From: Paenibacillus sp. DMB20 | Lineage (GTDB): Bacteria > Bacillota > Bacilli > Paenibacillales > Paenibacillaceae | DNA: 64,000 nt | NCBI RefSeq assembly: GCF_000987955.1 | Contig: NZ_LAZU01000044.1 | Location: 1-64,000 of the forward strand | Direction: 5' to 3' | In this document: positions 17,565-26,835 of the stretch, piece by piece | Layout: every line of letters begins with the position of its first letter | How positions within the stretch are numbered: position 1 is the stretch's first letter | Notes under the pieces: model-generated | Seen by the model: the letters and a program-made list of their open reading frames with translations, nothing else | Told to the model about the DNA's origin: nothing | The model's database searches: none | Translations under genes and position numbers: made by a program

Positions 17565-18332
17565 CTACTTCTGAGTAGGGGGCTCCTCGCCCTCTTCTGC
17601 AGAGATTTCCGGTTTGAAAGGTTCGTAGGAATCGGCCTCCAGCATCGTGATGATGCCCGGCTGCTGCGTTTCGGTCACCTGGCTCAAATACCCGACCTTA
17701 TCCCGCAGCAGGGAGACGGCCGTGATCACTTCAAACTTCGAGCGCGTATACAATTTGATCCGATCCGGAAAGGAAGGCGTAGGCGAAGGTATGATTTCGG
17801 AAATATCGGATGTCATACTATTAGGAATATCGGCTAAAACCTCGCTCAATTTGACCTTATTCGGATCTTTCGGATCCCATTGCGTTAATATCGGCTTTTC
17901 CACGGCGATTCCGCTGGCGGAAACAGGAACGGATTTGCCGCTTGCCAGAAGGGCCTGGAGGCTTCCGTCCTTTCCTAACTCGTACGCTACCGTAGGGTGC
18001 TCGACAATATTAACGATGACCACGCCCGGAAACTGCTTGTCCACTTTTGCGCTCTTGATCGTGCCGATTGCGGTCAGGCGTTTCTCCGTCTCTTCCGTGT
18101 CCACGCCGAAAAACTGGGCGCCGATTTCAAGCCCGCTTTTTTGCATGAGCTGCTTTTCCGTATTAAACGTATTTCCCGTAAAATGAATCTCCGACACCCG
18201 GCTGACGGGCGAACGGAAAAAGAGTACGGCCAGAAGGGCAATGAACAACAGCAAGAGCACGGCAATGATTTTTCTGCCCGTCCTCGGTTTTGGTTTTTCC
18301 GCTTTCAGCGCAGGAATCTGGATTTTTGGCAT
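17565..18332 (-). CDS. divIB: Cell division protein DivIB/FtsQ
   Basis: Bitopic divisome protein that stabilises FtsL/DivIC. 255 residues: short basic cytoplasmic N-terminus, one transmembrane segment (about 22-42, KIIAVLLLLFIALLAVLFF), POTRA domain (about 48-116, VSEIHFTGNTFNTEKQL to VVIVNIVEHPTVAYEL), beta domain to about 230 and an acidic C-terminal tail. ATG with GGAGAGAGAGG upstream. About 200 bases separate it from ftsA, holding the candidate sigma-H promoter and several A/T runs. Confidence 0.93.
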   Translation of the reverse strand: MPKIQIPALKAEKPKPRTGRKIIAVLLLLFIALLAVLFFRSPVSRVSEIHFTGNTFNTEKQLMQKSGLEIGAQFFGVDTEETEKRLTAIGTIKSAKVDKQFPGVVIVNIVEHPTVAYELGKDGSLQALLASGKSVPVSASGIAVEKPILTQWDPKDPNKVKLSEVLADIPNSMTSDISEIIPSPTPSFPDRIKLYTRSKFEVITAVSLLRDKVGYLSQVTETQQPGIITMLEADSYEPFKPEISAEEGEEPPTQK

Positions 18333-18392
18333 ATCCTCTCTCTCCGTAAAAGACCTGACACCCCCTCGTCGCGGAGGGGATGTACAGGATCG

Positions 18393-19676
18393 TCAATTAG
18401 CTAAATCAAGCGGCTTTGGGACGGGTGACTGTCTATAAATTTTGGCTCCCAAGCCCTGGAACATATGCTCAATCCGGTCATACCCCCGGTCGATGTGGTG
18501 AATCTGCTCCACCACCGTCGTGCCGTGGGCAGCAAGCCCCGCAATGACGAGCGCTGCGCCTGCACGAAGGTCCGTAGCCTCCACGGTTGCGCCATAAATG
18601 CGCTGGACACCGCGGATAAAAGCACAGTTCATATCGGTTGATATGTCCGCTCCCATTCTTGACAGTTCCTCCACGTGCTTGAAGCGTCCTTCGAAGACCG
18701 TCTCTTTCATCACGCTGAACCCGTCGGCAAGGGATAAAAGAACCATGATCTGTGACTGCAGATCCGTCGGAAAAGACGGGTAGGGCGAAGTCACGATGCG
18801 CTCGACGGCTTTGGGACGGCCCATGCAGCTTATGTTCATTATATCATTGCAGACACTGGTTTGAACACCGGCGCGCTTCAGCACATGAATCAGGGACGTC
18901 AGGTGGGTGGGATTGCATTTGGTGAGCGTAACGCTGCCCCGTGTGGCTGCAGCGGCAATCATGACGGTACCGGCCACAATCCTGTCCGGGATGATCTCGT
19001 AATCGCACGGTTCAAGCCGGTCCACCCCGTGAATGGTTATCGTATCCGTGCCCGCACCGATAATATTCGCGCCCATTTTATTCAAAAAATGCTGAAGATC
19101 TTGTATTTCCGGTTCTCTGGCCGCATTTGTCAGAACCGTGGTGCCTTTGGCCGTTGCGGCGGCCATCATGATATTTTCGGTAGCGCCGACGCTGGCGAAA
19201 TCCAGATGGATGTCCGCCCCGACGAGCCTGCTGGCTTTACAGTGAATTTTTTGTTCGCTTTCCTCGATTTCGGCACCAAGCGCTTTAAGACCTTGAAGAT
19301 GCAGATCGATCTTCCGTTCGCCGATCGCGCAGCCCCCGGGCTGGTAAATCGTCACTTCACCGAATCGGGCCAGCAGAGGACCCATCAGAAAGATGGAGGA
19401 TCTCATCTGCTTCATTAAATCTTCCGGCACATGAAACGAATTGGCGGATGATGTATCCACAGTGACCGTCTCATGCTCATGCTTGCATTTCGATCCGAGA
19501 CGGTCGAGTATGTTCAGCATCACCTCAATGTCCAGCAGGTGCGGAACATTGCTCAGCCGGACACTTCCTTCGGCAAGAAGGCTTGCCGCAAGAATCGGTA
19601 AAGCGGCATTTTTTGCTCCATGGATACGTATGGTTCCTGATAGGGGGCTTCCGCCCTCAATCACCAATTTGTCCAA
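18393..19676 (-). CDS. murA: UDP-N-acetylglucosamine 1-carboxyvinyltransferase
   Basis: First committed step of peptidoglycan precursor synthesis: enolpyruvyl transfer from PEP to UDP-GlcNAc, the fosfomycin target. About 427 residues with start block DKLVIEGGSPLSGTIRI, substrate-binding KNAALPILAASLL and the active-site loop QPGGCAIGERKIDLH carrying the catalytic cysteine. Start TTG at 19676 with GGAGG eight bases upstream; the open frame further upstream overlaps murB and has no ribosome site. Placement between murB and divIB is usual in Paenibacillus. Confidence 0.96.
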   Translation of the reverse strand: MDKLVIEGGSPLSGTIRIHGAKNAALPILAASLLAEGSVRLSNVPHLLDIEVMLNILDRLGSKCKHEHETVTVDTSSANSFHVPEDLMKQMRSSIFLMGPLLARFGEVTIYQPGGCAIGERKIDLHLQGLKALGAEIEESEQKIHCKASRLVGADIHLDFASVGATENIMMAAATAKGTTVLTNAAREPEIQDLQHFLNKMGANIIGAGTDTITIHGVDRLEPCDYEIIPDRIVAGTVMIAAAATRGSVTLTKCNPTHLTSLIHVLKRAGVQTSVCNDIMNISCMGRPKAVERIVTSPYPSFPTDLQSQIMVLLSLADGFSVMKETVFEGRFKHVEELSRMGADISTDMNCAFIRGVQRIYGATVEATDLRAGAALVIAGLAAHGTTVVEQIHHIDRGYDRIEHMFQGLGAKIYRQSPVPKPLDLAN

Positions 19677-19692
19677 TGTATCACCTCCGAGT

Positions 19693-20598
19693 TTACCGCT
19701 CTCCCATGACATAGACTTCGGGAACCAACGTGATTCCGTTTCTCTCGGCAATGGTCTCCTGAACCTTCTTCATCAGGGCGAGCACGTCCTCTGCTGTCGC
19801 TTGACCGGTATTCTCAATGAAATTGGCATGCTGTTTGGAAATTTCGGCGCCTCCGATCCGATGCCCCTTAAGGCCCGCCGCTTCGATTAACCGTGCGGCA
19901 TGATCGCCGGGCGGATTCCGGAACACGCTGCCGGCCGTAGCGGATTGAAGCGGCTGCGTACGCCTCCGGCGGTCCTTATAGGACGCCATGGTCGCCGAAA
20001 TTTCCCTGCGGTCGCCATGCCGGAGCTGAAACACCGCCCGGACCACGATCCCCTTTTTCCCGTGCAGGACGGAATGGCGGTAATCGAACTCCATGTCCTC
20101 CGCAGCATGATGAACCAATTCCCCTGTCTCCAGTACAATGTCAGCGGACTTAAATATGCGTGACACATCAGACCCGTGGGCGCCGGCGTTCATGTAAACT
20201 GCCCCTCCGACCGATCCCGGTATGCCTCCCGCGAACTCCAGACCGGTTAATCCTTCTTTTCCGGCCAGAACACTTAACTTTACGAATGACATGCTTCCTC
20301 CGGCTTCCGCCATGTCACCGTTGAAGGCTGCCTCATCGAATCCCTGTCCCAGCTTAATGACGGCTCCGCGAATACCCTTATCGGATATAAGCATGTTGGA
20401 TCCCCGTCCCAGCTGGGTCCATGGAACATCGTGGGCGTGGAGGATGGAGATCAGCTTCGCCAGCTGTTCCTTCGTTTCCGGGACAAACAAACAATCGGCA
20501 GGCCCCCCGATTTTCCACGTTGTATATTTCGCCAGCGGTTCGTTCCAAAATTGTGCTCCGACGTTAGATTGCGATAATAGTGATTTCAACTGCTGCAT
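19693..20598 (-). CDS. murB: UDP-N-acetylenolpyruvoylglucosamine reductase
   Basis: FAD enzyme reducing the MurA product to UDP-MurNAc. 301 residues; FAD-binding blocks TTWKIGGPADCLFVP and LGRGSNMLISDKGIRG, and the catalytic-serine block TAGSVFRNPPGDHAARLIE with KGHRIGGAEISKQHANFI, which is the short (type II, Gram-positive) form. ATG with AAGGAGG eight to nine bases upstream. A hairpin between murG and murB (20628-20667) may attenuate read-through. Confidence 0.96.
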   Translation of the reverse strand: MQQLKSLLSQSNVGAQFWNEPLAKYTTWKIGGPADCLFVPETKEQLAKLISILHAHDVPWTQLGRGSNMLISDKGIRGAVIKLGQGFDEAAFNGDMAEAGGSMSFVKLSVLAGKEGLTGLEFAGGIPGSVGGAVYMNAGAHGSDVSRIFKSADIVLETGELVHHAAEDMEFDYRHSVLHGKKGIVVRAVFQLRHGDRREISATMASYKDRRRRTQPLQSATAGSVFRNPPGDHAARLIEAAGLKGHRIGGAEISKQHANFIENTGQATAEDVLALMKKVQETIAERNGITLVPEVYVMGER

Positions 20599-20627
20599 CT
20601 TGCAGATACCTCCTTGACTTCAAAACC

Positions 20628-20667
20628 GAAAAGGCCATTCCTCGGCTAGCGAAGAGATGGCCGCTTT
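20628..20667 (-). terminator. Possible attenuator hairpin between murG and murB
   Basis: Minus strand GGCCAT and ATGGCC arms flank an inner region with further pairing (CTCTTCGCTAG/CTAGCCGAGG), ending in TTTTCGG. A weak T run makes partial termination more likely than full. Confidence 0.5.
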
Positions 20668-20759
20668 TTGGATGAAACCGGCCCGCTCGGGTGAGATTGT
20701 CACGATTATAGAGTATCTTATGTAGGGCTCCATAGGTGTGTGACAATCGCCCAACCGTT

Positions 20760-21869
20760 TTAGCGGCTGCGGATCAACCGGCGGATTTCCTGGATGATAA
20801 CGGCGGCCGAGTCCGGTTTTCCCAGCAAGCGGGAGGCATTTGACATGGACTCGCGCATCCCGGGACTGCTCATGATTTCTTCAATCCGGGCAAAGAGATG
20901 ATCCGCCGTCAAATCTTTCTCCAGGATCATCGAGGATGCCCCTGCATCTTCGAGCCGCCGCGCATTCGCCTCCTGATGGTTGTTCGTCACGTTCGGCGAC
21001 GGAATCAGCACGGACGGGATGCCGAGCGAGGTGATTTCCGCAAGGAAGGAGGCCCCTGCCCGGTTGACAATAAGCGAGGTGGCGGCCAAAACCTCCGGCA
21101 TGTTGTGCACGTAAGGCACGACATGGAGATGGTTCGGCATCGTACCAAGCTCGCTGCGGACCGCCTCGCGGGTTCCTTCGAAATAAAGCTCGCCGGTAAC
21201 ATACACAAAGTGGACGTCCGGCAACAGCTTCAGCTTCGGAGCCATGCCGATCATCGCGGCATTGATCGCTTTTGCTCCACGGCTTCCGCCGACGATAAGC
21301 ACGATCCGGCTGTTCATCGGAATGCCGAGCGAAGCGAAGCCCCGCTCGCGGTTGGCCGACTGTACGGTCGTCGCCCGAGGATTCCCGGTATAAACGACGC
21401 GCTTGGCTTTGGGAAAAGAGCTTTCCGAACCTTCAAAGCTGACGGCAACCGTTGAAGCATACCGGCTCAAAAACTGGTTAGTGAGTCCCGGAATGGCATT
21501 CTGCTCATGGATAATCGTCGGAATGCCCAGTTTTGACGCGGCGTAAACGACCGGGCCGCATACATAGCCTCCGGTACCGATGACAATATCCGGTTTAAAG
21601 TCGGAAAGCAGCTTCTTGCTTGCGGATACTCCCTTCAGAAACCGCATGACGGTCTTAACGTTATCAAACGACAGCTTTCGGCGGAATCCCGTGATGTCGA
21701 TACTCTCAAACGGTAGATTTTCCTGTGGAACAAGCTTGCTTTCCAAGCCCTGTTTGCTGCCGATATATAAAAAAGCGGCATTGGGTTCCTCCGCTTCACA
21801 TTGCCTCGCAATGGCGACGGCGGGGTATATATGCCCCCCCGTTCCGCCGCCAGTTAATACGACACGCAT
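20760..21869 (-). CDS. murG: Lipid II synthase MurG
   Basis: Adds GlcNAc to lipid I at the cytoplasmic membrane face. About 369 residues; glycine-rich start RVVLTGGGTGGHIYPAVAIA, second loop GTGGYVCGPVVYAA, third VGGSRGAKAINAA, and the UDP-GlcNAc site NRAGASFLAEITSLGIPSVLIPSP. ATG at 21869; the same frame stays open upstream across spoVE, but the family start is unambiguous here. It overlaps closely with spoVE (stop at 21875). Confidence 0.96.
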   Translation of the reverse strand: MRVVLTGGGTGGHIYPAVAIARQCEAEEPNAAFLYIGSKQGLESKLVPQENLPFESIDITGFRRKLSFDNVKTVMRFLKGVSASKKLLSDFKPDIVIGTGGYVCGPVVYAASKLGIPTIIHEQNAIPGLTNQFLSRYASTVAVSFEGSESSFPKAKRVVYTGNPRATTVQSANRERGFASLGIPMNSRIVLIVGGSRGAKAINAAMIGMAPKLKLLPDVHFVYVTGELYFEGTREAVRSELGTMPNHLHVVPYVHNMPEVLAATSLIVNRAGASFLAEITSLGIPSVLIPSPNVTNNHQEANARRLEDAGASSMILEKDLTADHLFARIEEIMSSPGMRESMSNASRLLGKPDSAAVIIQEIRRLIRSR

Positions 21870-21874
21870 GCCGT

Positions 21875-22972
21875 TCACCTCGCATAACGGGATATATTTA
21901 GTAAAATGCCGAGCGCGGTCAGCATCAGCGTCAGGGAGCTGCCTCCATAGCTGATCAGCGGAAGCGTGATTCCCGTTACAGGCATGAGGCCTATAACGAC
22001 TCCGATATTGATGACGACTTGAATGGCGACCATGCCGATAATGCCGACAGCCAGAAAGCTTCCGAAGCCGTCGCTGACGGTCATCGCCACCCGCATCCCC
22101 CGCCATACCAGGATGAGGAACAAGAGCAGGACGATCAGCCCGCCGATAAAGCCAAGCTCCTCCGCCAAAATGGCAAAGATAAAGTCGGTCTGCGGCTCCG
22201 GCACATAGCTGTATTTCTGGCGGCTCATGCCGAGGCCAAGTCCCCCAAGGCCGCCGGGCCCGATGGCATACAGGGATTGAATAATCTGGTATCCCGTTCC
22301 CAGCGGATCCGACCACGGATCCAGAAAGCCCGTAATCCGTTTCAACCGGTACGGCGCCGTCAGAATGAGGCCCACGAAGCCGGCGGCACCGCCTAAAGCA
22401 AGAAAGCCGAGGTGCTTCATCCGGACGCCTGCCGCGAACACGATCATGAGCGCGGCCCCCAACATGACGGCCCCGGTTCCCAGATCCGGCTGCAGCATGA
22501 TCAGGCCGAAGGCCAGTCCGATCAGACCGAGCGGCGGCATCAGCCCTTTCGTGAAGGAGGTAATATCGTAACCCTCCCTGCTGAGCCACTTGGAAAGAAA
22601 TAAGATCATGCCGAGTTTCATGAATTCCGACGGCTGGATACCGAATGAACTGATGCCGAGCCAGCTTCGGGCACCTCCGCGCACGACGCCGATCCCCGGA
22701 ATCAGAACGATGACCAGCATGAAAAAGCAGACCAGAAGGCCGAGCTTCGCATACTTTTTCCATACGCGAAAGTCCGTATTGGCCGTAAAATACATGGCAG
22801 CCAGTCCTAAACCGGCGAACAGAAGCTGCCTCTTGACAAAATAAAACCGATCTCCATAGTCATGAAAAGCAAGTACGGACCCCGCGCTGTAAACCATGAC
22901 GATTCCGATGGTTAGCAGGGCCAAAATACTAATCAGGAGCCACAAATCCGGCGCCGGACGGTTCTTGTTCAT
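21875..22972 (-). CDS. spoVE: SpoVE/FtsW-type peptidoglycan glycosyltransferase (SEDS)
   Basis: Polytopic SEDS protein that polymerises lipid II together with a class B PBP. 365 residues, about ten membrane segments; catalytic-region block WKKYAKLGLL...GGARSWLGISSFGIQPSEFMKLGMI and the C-terminal LMPVTGITLPLISYGGSS are intact. Its location between murD and murG is that of B. subtilis spoVE, so that name is preferred, though it could be the vegetative FtsW; only the presence or absence of a second SEDS gene elsewhere could tell. Confidence 0.9.
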   Translation of the reverse strand: MNKNRPAPDLWLLISILALLTIGIVMVYSAGSVLAFHDYGDRFYFVKRQLLFAGLGLAAMYFTANTDFRVWKKYAKLGLLVCFFMLVIVLIPGIGVVRGGARSWLGISSFGIQPSEFMKLGMILFLSKWLSREGYDITSFTKGLMPPLGLIGLAFGLIMLQPDLGTGAVMLGAALMIVFAAGVRMKHLGFLALGGAAGFVGLILTAPYRLKRITGFLDPWSDPLGTGYQIIQSLYAIGPGGLGGLGLGMSRQKYSYVPEPQTDFIFAILAEELGFIGGLIVLLLFLILVWRGMRVAMTVSDGFGSFLAVGIIGMVAIQVVINIGVVIGLMPVTGITLPLISYGGSSLTLMLTALGILLNISRYAR

Positions 22973-23021
22973 GAAGAGGCCACCTTTAGCATACGAAGTA
23001 GGGGCTTTTCCACCCCCCTAC

Positions 23022-24444
23022 TTACAGATTATGCACCGCCTCTTTAAAAATGCGTCCACGCACCTCATAAGAAGGAAACATGTCCCAGCTTGCGCAGGCG
23101 GGAGACAGAAGGACGATATCCCCCTCCTCCGCCAATGTCGCGGCTTTTCTCACGGCGGCGGTCAGCACAGCGGCGGCGTCCTTCTCATTATCGACGAGGA
23201 CGATTTCCTTTAATCCCGCTTGTTCCGCAGCTCTCGCGATTTTCTCCCTCGTTTCGCCAAGAAGCACGGCGGCTTTGACGCGGCCTTTCAGCGACGGTAC
23301 CAGCTCCTCGTAATCCGAGCCTCTGTCCAAACCACCCGCAATCAGCACGATCGGACGGTTGAGCGAGGTGAGCGCCATGTTCGTTGCTTTCGAGTTGGTC
23401 GCTTTGGAATTGTTGTAATAATCTACGCCTCCGATGTTCTTCACGAATTCCAGACGGTGCTCCACCCCCCGGAAATCGGCAAGCGGACCTGCCAGGGAAG
23501 ATACGTCCGCACCGGCCGCAATCGCTACGGCACAGGCGGCAAGAGCGTTTTCCACATTGAAGCGGCCCGGCAATCCGATGTTTTCGACCGAAATGATCTC
23601 ATGGGTAAAGCCTTGATCGTCCGTATATACCACGGTACGTCCGATCCCGTCTTCCACCCCGGGCAAGTATGGCGGAACCACATGCACGCCCTCGCGAAGA
23701 GCCTCGCTCGTCGAGAAAGGCAAAATATGCGCTTTGATGTAAGGCACGAGGCTCCGGCATACCGGATCATCCCAGTTCAGCACGGCGGTATCTTCCGCCG
23801 TCTGATTGCTGAACAGCTTAGCCTTGGAGGATACATAATCATCCATCCCCCCCGTGATAATCCAAATGCGTCTCCGCTACGTTCAGCAGGCAGGCTATAC
23901 GCGGGCGGTAATCTTCCGTTCCCTTGAGCTGGAAGCTGCTGAGTTCTACAACCATCCAGTTGTCTTGCTCCGCTTCTTCAGCGGCTTGGCACAATGGGGT
24001 TCCGATATTGCCGGCGACAATCGGCGATTTGCCCGCAGCCTCGAGCAGCTTGCCGACCCATGTCGTCGTCGTTGTCTTGCCGTTGGAGCCGGTAATGCCG
24101 ATCATCGGTGCACGGCAGATGTGATAGGCCACCTCGACCTCCGTTACGACGGGAATGCCTAGTTCCTGTGCCTTAACGACAGGCGCCACATGGTATGGAA
24201 TGCCCGGATTTTTAACGAGCAGGGAAACGCCCGGATGGACCAGCCCCTCCGGATGGCCGCCGTTAATAACGGAAATGCCCAAAGCCTCAAGCTCCGAAGC
24301 TTCGGGACACTCCTCCCTTTCTTTCCGGTCATTGACCGTAACTACCGCTCCCGCCCGGTGCAGCACCTTGGCCACCTGCACTCCGCTTTTGGCGAGTCCC
24401 AGGACGACAACTTCTTTTCCCCGGTAAAATTCTGGATGCTTCAT
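23022..24444 (-). CDS. murD: UDP-MurNAc-L-alanine:D-glutamate ligase; one homopolymer frame break
   Basis: ATP-dependent addition of D-glutamate to UDP-MurNAc-L-Ala. About 473 residues after removing one base from the seven-C run 23847-23853 (minus-strand G run), which restores HLDYHGGMDDYVSSK, a conserved Mur block. P-loop GITGSNGKTTTTTWVGKLL (about 115-133), VELSSFQL, and the C-terminal NNSKATN block (duplicated as NSKATNSKATN) and SPACASWDMFPSYEVRG are present. ATG with AAGGGG upstream. This G/C-run break shows that the frame problem is not limited to A/T runs. Confidence 0.95.
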
Positions 24445-24446
24445 TT

Positions 24447-25412
24447 CTACAACCCCTTGTTAATATAGAGTCCAAGACCCGCCAAAAGAAGGCTCACAGC
24501 CCAAAACGTAATGACTACCCGCCATTCCGACCAGCCGGACAATTCAAAATGGTGGTGAATCGGACTCATTTTGAAAATACGCTTGCCTCTCAATTTGAAA
24601 GAAGCCACCTGAAGCACAACCGACAGCATTTCGATGACAAATACGCCGCCGATAACAAGAAAGAGCAGTTCGCTTTTGGTGACGATGGCGATAGCCCCGA
24701 TCGCGCCGCCGATCCCCAGGGAACCGATGTCGCCCATGAATACTTTGGCCGGATGAGCGTTGAATACCAAAAATCCCAATACCGCCCCGATCATCGCCGC
24801 CGCGCCAAACCCCGCCGAAAACGATGTGGACTGTATGGCCACCAACGCATAAGCACCCAGCGCAATCGCGCTGACGCCCGAGAGCAGGCCGTCCACGCCA
24901 TCGGTAAAGTTGACCGCGTTGCTTACCGCCTGCATCATGATCACGATAAACGGATAGTAGAACCACGGTCCCCAGTCAAAAGACCACTCCGTACCGGGTA
25001 CGCCGATCGCGGTGCTGTGCCCGTTTGAAATAAGCAGCCAGCACATTATCCCTGCAAACAGAAGCTGTCCGAACAGCTTCTGAAGGGCCGTCAATCCCAA
25101 GGAGCGGCGGAATACGATTTTGACGTAATCATCAAGAAAGCCTACCAACCCGAAACCGAGCGCGCCCACAAGGAGGACATAGAAATTCGTATCGACGGGC
25201 GAAAATTTAATAAAAGTCAGTGTAAAGGCCAATAGAATAATGACGCCGCCCATCGTCGGCGTGCCGGCTTTTTTCAGGTGACTCTGCGGACCGTCGTCCC
25301 GAACCTGCTGACCGAATTTCATCCGGCGAAGCAACGGAATCAGCAACGGTGCGGAAATGACAGCAAGTATGAACGATACGCCGATCGTCAGCAATAACAG
25401 TTGAAAGTCCAT
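24447..25412 (-). CDS. mraY: Phospho-MurNAc-pentapeptide translocase
   Basis: Polytopic membrane enzyme transferring phospho-MurNAc-pentapeptide to undecaprenyl phosphate (lipid I). 321 residues, about ten membrane segments, with GTPTMGGVIIL, LGFLDDYVK (catalytic aspartates), NAVNFTDGVDGLLSG, VFMGDIGSLGIGG and the histidine-rich MSPIHHHFEL loop. ATG with AGGGGGTG upstream; the stop is two bases before murD's start. Confidence 0.97.
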   Translation of the reverse strand: MDFQLLLLTIGVSFILAVISAPLLIPLLRRMKFGQQVRDDGPQSHLKKAGTPTMGGVIILLAFTLTFIKFSPVDTNFYVLLVGALGFGLVGFLDDYVKIVFRRSLGLTALQKLFGQLLFAGIMCWLLISNGHSTAIGVPGTEWSFDWGPWFYYPFIVIMMQAVSNAVNFTDGVDGLLSGVSAIALGAYALVAIQSTSFSAGFGAAAMIGAVLGFLVFNAHPAKVFMGDIGSLGIGGAIGAIAIVTKSELLFLVIGGVFVIEMLSVVLQVASFKLRGKRIFKMSPIHHHFELSGWSEWRVVITFWAVSLLLAGLGLYINKGL

Positions 25413-25416
25413 GAAA

Positions 25417-26835
25417 TCACCCCCTAACGTCGTTCTTCCCGCCGGTCAGGCTTTTTAATGCCTCAACGACGTCTTCCAGTTTCATGCCGCGCGAAGCTTT
25501 AACGAGAACGACATCCTTTTCGGATACTTCGCCGCATACCGCGTCGATCAATCTTTCTTTATCCGTAAATGCCTGTACCCGGCCTTCCGGAAGGCGGGAT
25601 TTGGCTGCCTCCGCCACATGAAGGGATAACGGGCCGTAAGTATACACCAGGTCAATGCGCTCCGGCGACAAGTAATTCCCGATTTCGGCGTGGAAATCCC
25701 GTTCGCCGCTTCCAAGCTCAAGCATGTCCCCAAGCACGGCAATCCGGCGGCGGTACCCTTTCATGTCCGCGAGGACATCCAGTGCCGCCTTGACGGACAT
25801 CGGGCTGGCGTTGTATGCATCGTTCAGCACCGTAACGCCGTGCACCGTCTCGATGCATTCGATGCGCATGCTTGTCAGCTTCAAGCCGGTCAGTCCTTGG
25901 CGGATTTGATCGTCATTTATCCCGAAATGACGGGCTACGGCAAGGGCCGCCAGCGCATTAACCACATTGTGGCGCCCCAGCAGGGGGAGGCTGATGCCTT
26001 CTCCGGCATGACGGCTGGAAGTGAAGATCATCCCTCTGGCATGGAACATCATGCCGGTCGGATAATCATCGTTGCGGTCGCCCGTTCCAAAGGTGAAGAT
26101 ATTTAGATCTTCCGGTTTTAGAGTCGCAGGCTCGCCGAGCACCTGATGCAGCAGCGGCTCATCCCCATGATATACGAGGAGGCCTCCCGGCTTCAGGCCG
26201 CTGATAATCTCCATCTTGGCCCTGGCAATTTCTTCCCTTGAGCCGAGCTGCAGCAGATGGGCCTCGCCCACATTGGTAATGACGGCAACATCCGGCCGGG
26301 CGATGGATGAAAGCAGCTCGATCTCGTGCCGTCCGCTCATTCCCATTTCGAGCACCACGATTTCTGTATCCTCCGGCATGGCCAGAACCGTTAACGGCAG
26401 GCCGATCTGATTGTTGAAATTGCCCTGCGTCTTATGAACCCTGTACCGGGTTTCCAGCAGCGACGTGACCATATCCTTGACCGTGGTTTTTCCGTTGCTC
26501 CCCGTTATTCCCACAACCTTGACGCCGCTTTGCCCAAGATAAGACGAAGCCAGCGACTGGAGAGCCGCCAGCGTATCGTCCACCATGATTACGGATCCGT
26601 CCGGAGGCGTGCCGCGATCGCGCTGCCACAAAACGGCACCCGCGCCGTCCGCCAAGGCCTGGGCCGCAAAATCATGGCCGTCAAACCGCTCGCCCGCGAG
26701 CGGGACATACAGGCACCCTTTTTGTATTTTTCGGGAGTCCGTGCAGACTCCTTGGATCATCGTTTCTTCATCATGGTTTCGCATAAGCGCACCGCCGCAC
26801 ATCTCTGCAGTGCTTCTCAAATTAGTATGGATCAC
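25417..26835 (-). CDS. murF: UDP-MurNAc-tripeptide:D-Ala-D-Ala ligase
   Basis: Adds D-Ala-D-Ala to complete the pentapeptide precursor. 472 residues; P-loop GITGSNGKTTVKDMV (about 112-126), VVLEMGMSGRHEI, and the MurF/E block LNDAYNASPMSVKAALD. The GTG start overlaps the murE stop as GTGA, indicating translational coupling; AAGGGGC lies upstream. Confidence 0.96.
   Translation of the reverse strand: MIHTNLRSTAEMCGGALMRNHDEETMIQGVCTDSRKIQKGCLYVPLAGERFDGHDFAAQALADGAGAVLWQRDRGTPPDGSVIMVDDTLAALQSLASSYLGQSGVKVVGITGSNGKTTVKDMVTSLLETRYRVHKTQGNFNNQIGLPLTVLAMPEDTEIVVLEMGMSGRHEIELLSSIARPDVAVITNVGEAHLLQLGSREEIARAKMEIISGLKPGGLLVYHGDEPLLHQVLGEPATLKPEDLNIFTFGTGDRNDDYPTGMMFHARGMIFTSSRHAGEGISLPLLGRHNVVNALAALAVARHFGINDDQIRQGLTGLKLTSMRIECIETVHGVTVLNDAYNASPMSVKAALDVLADMKGYRRRIAVLGDMLELGSGERDFHAEIGNYLSPERIDLVYTYGPLSLHVAEAAKSRLPEGRVQAFTDKERLIDAVCGEVSEKDVVLVKASRGMKLEDVVEALKSLTGGKNDVRG

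Noticed and set aside
20760-22763. A single large protein fusing the spoVE region to MurG
   Set aside because: The upstream half is another frame of spoVE; MurG has its own ATG and the family N-terminus at 21869.
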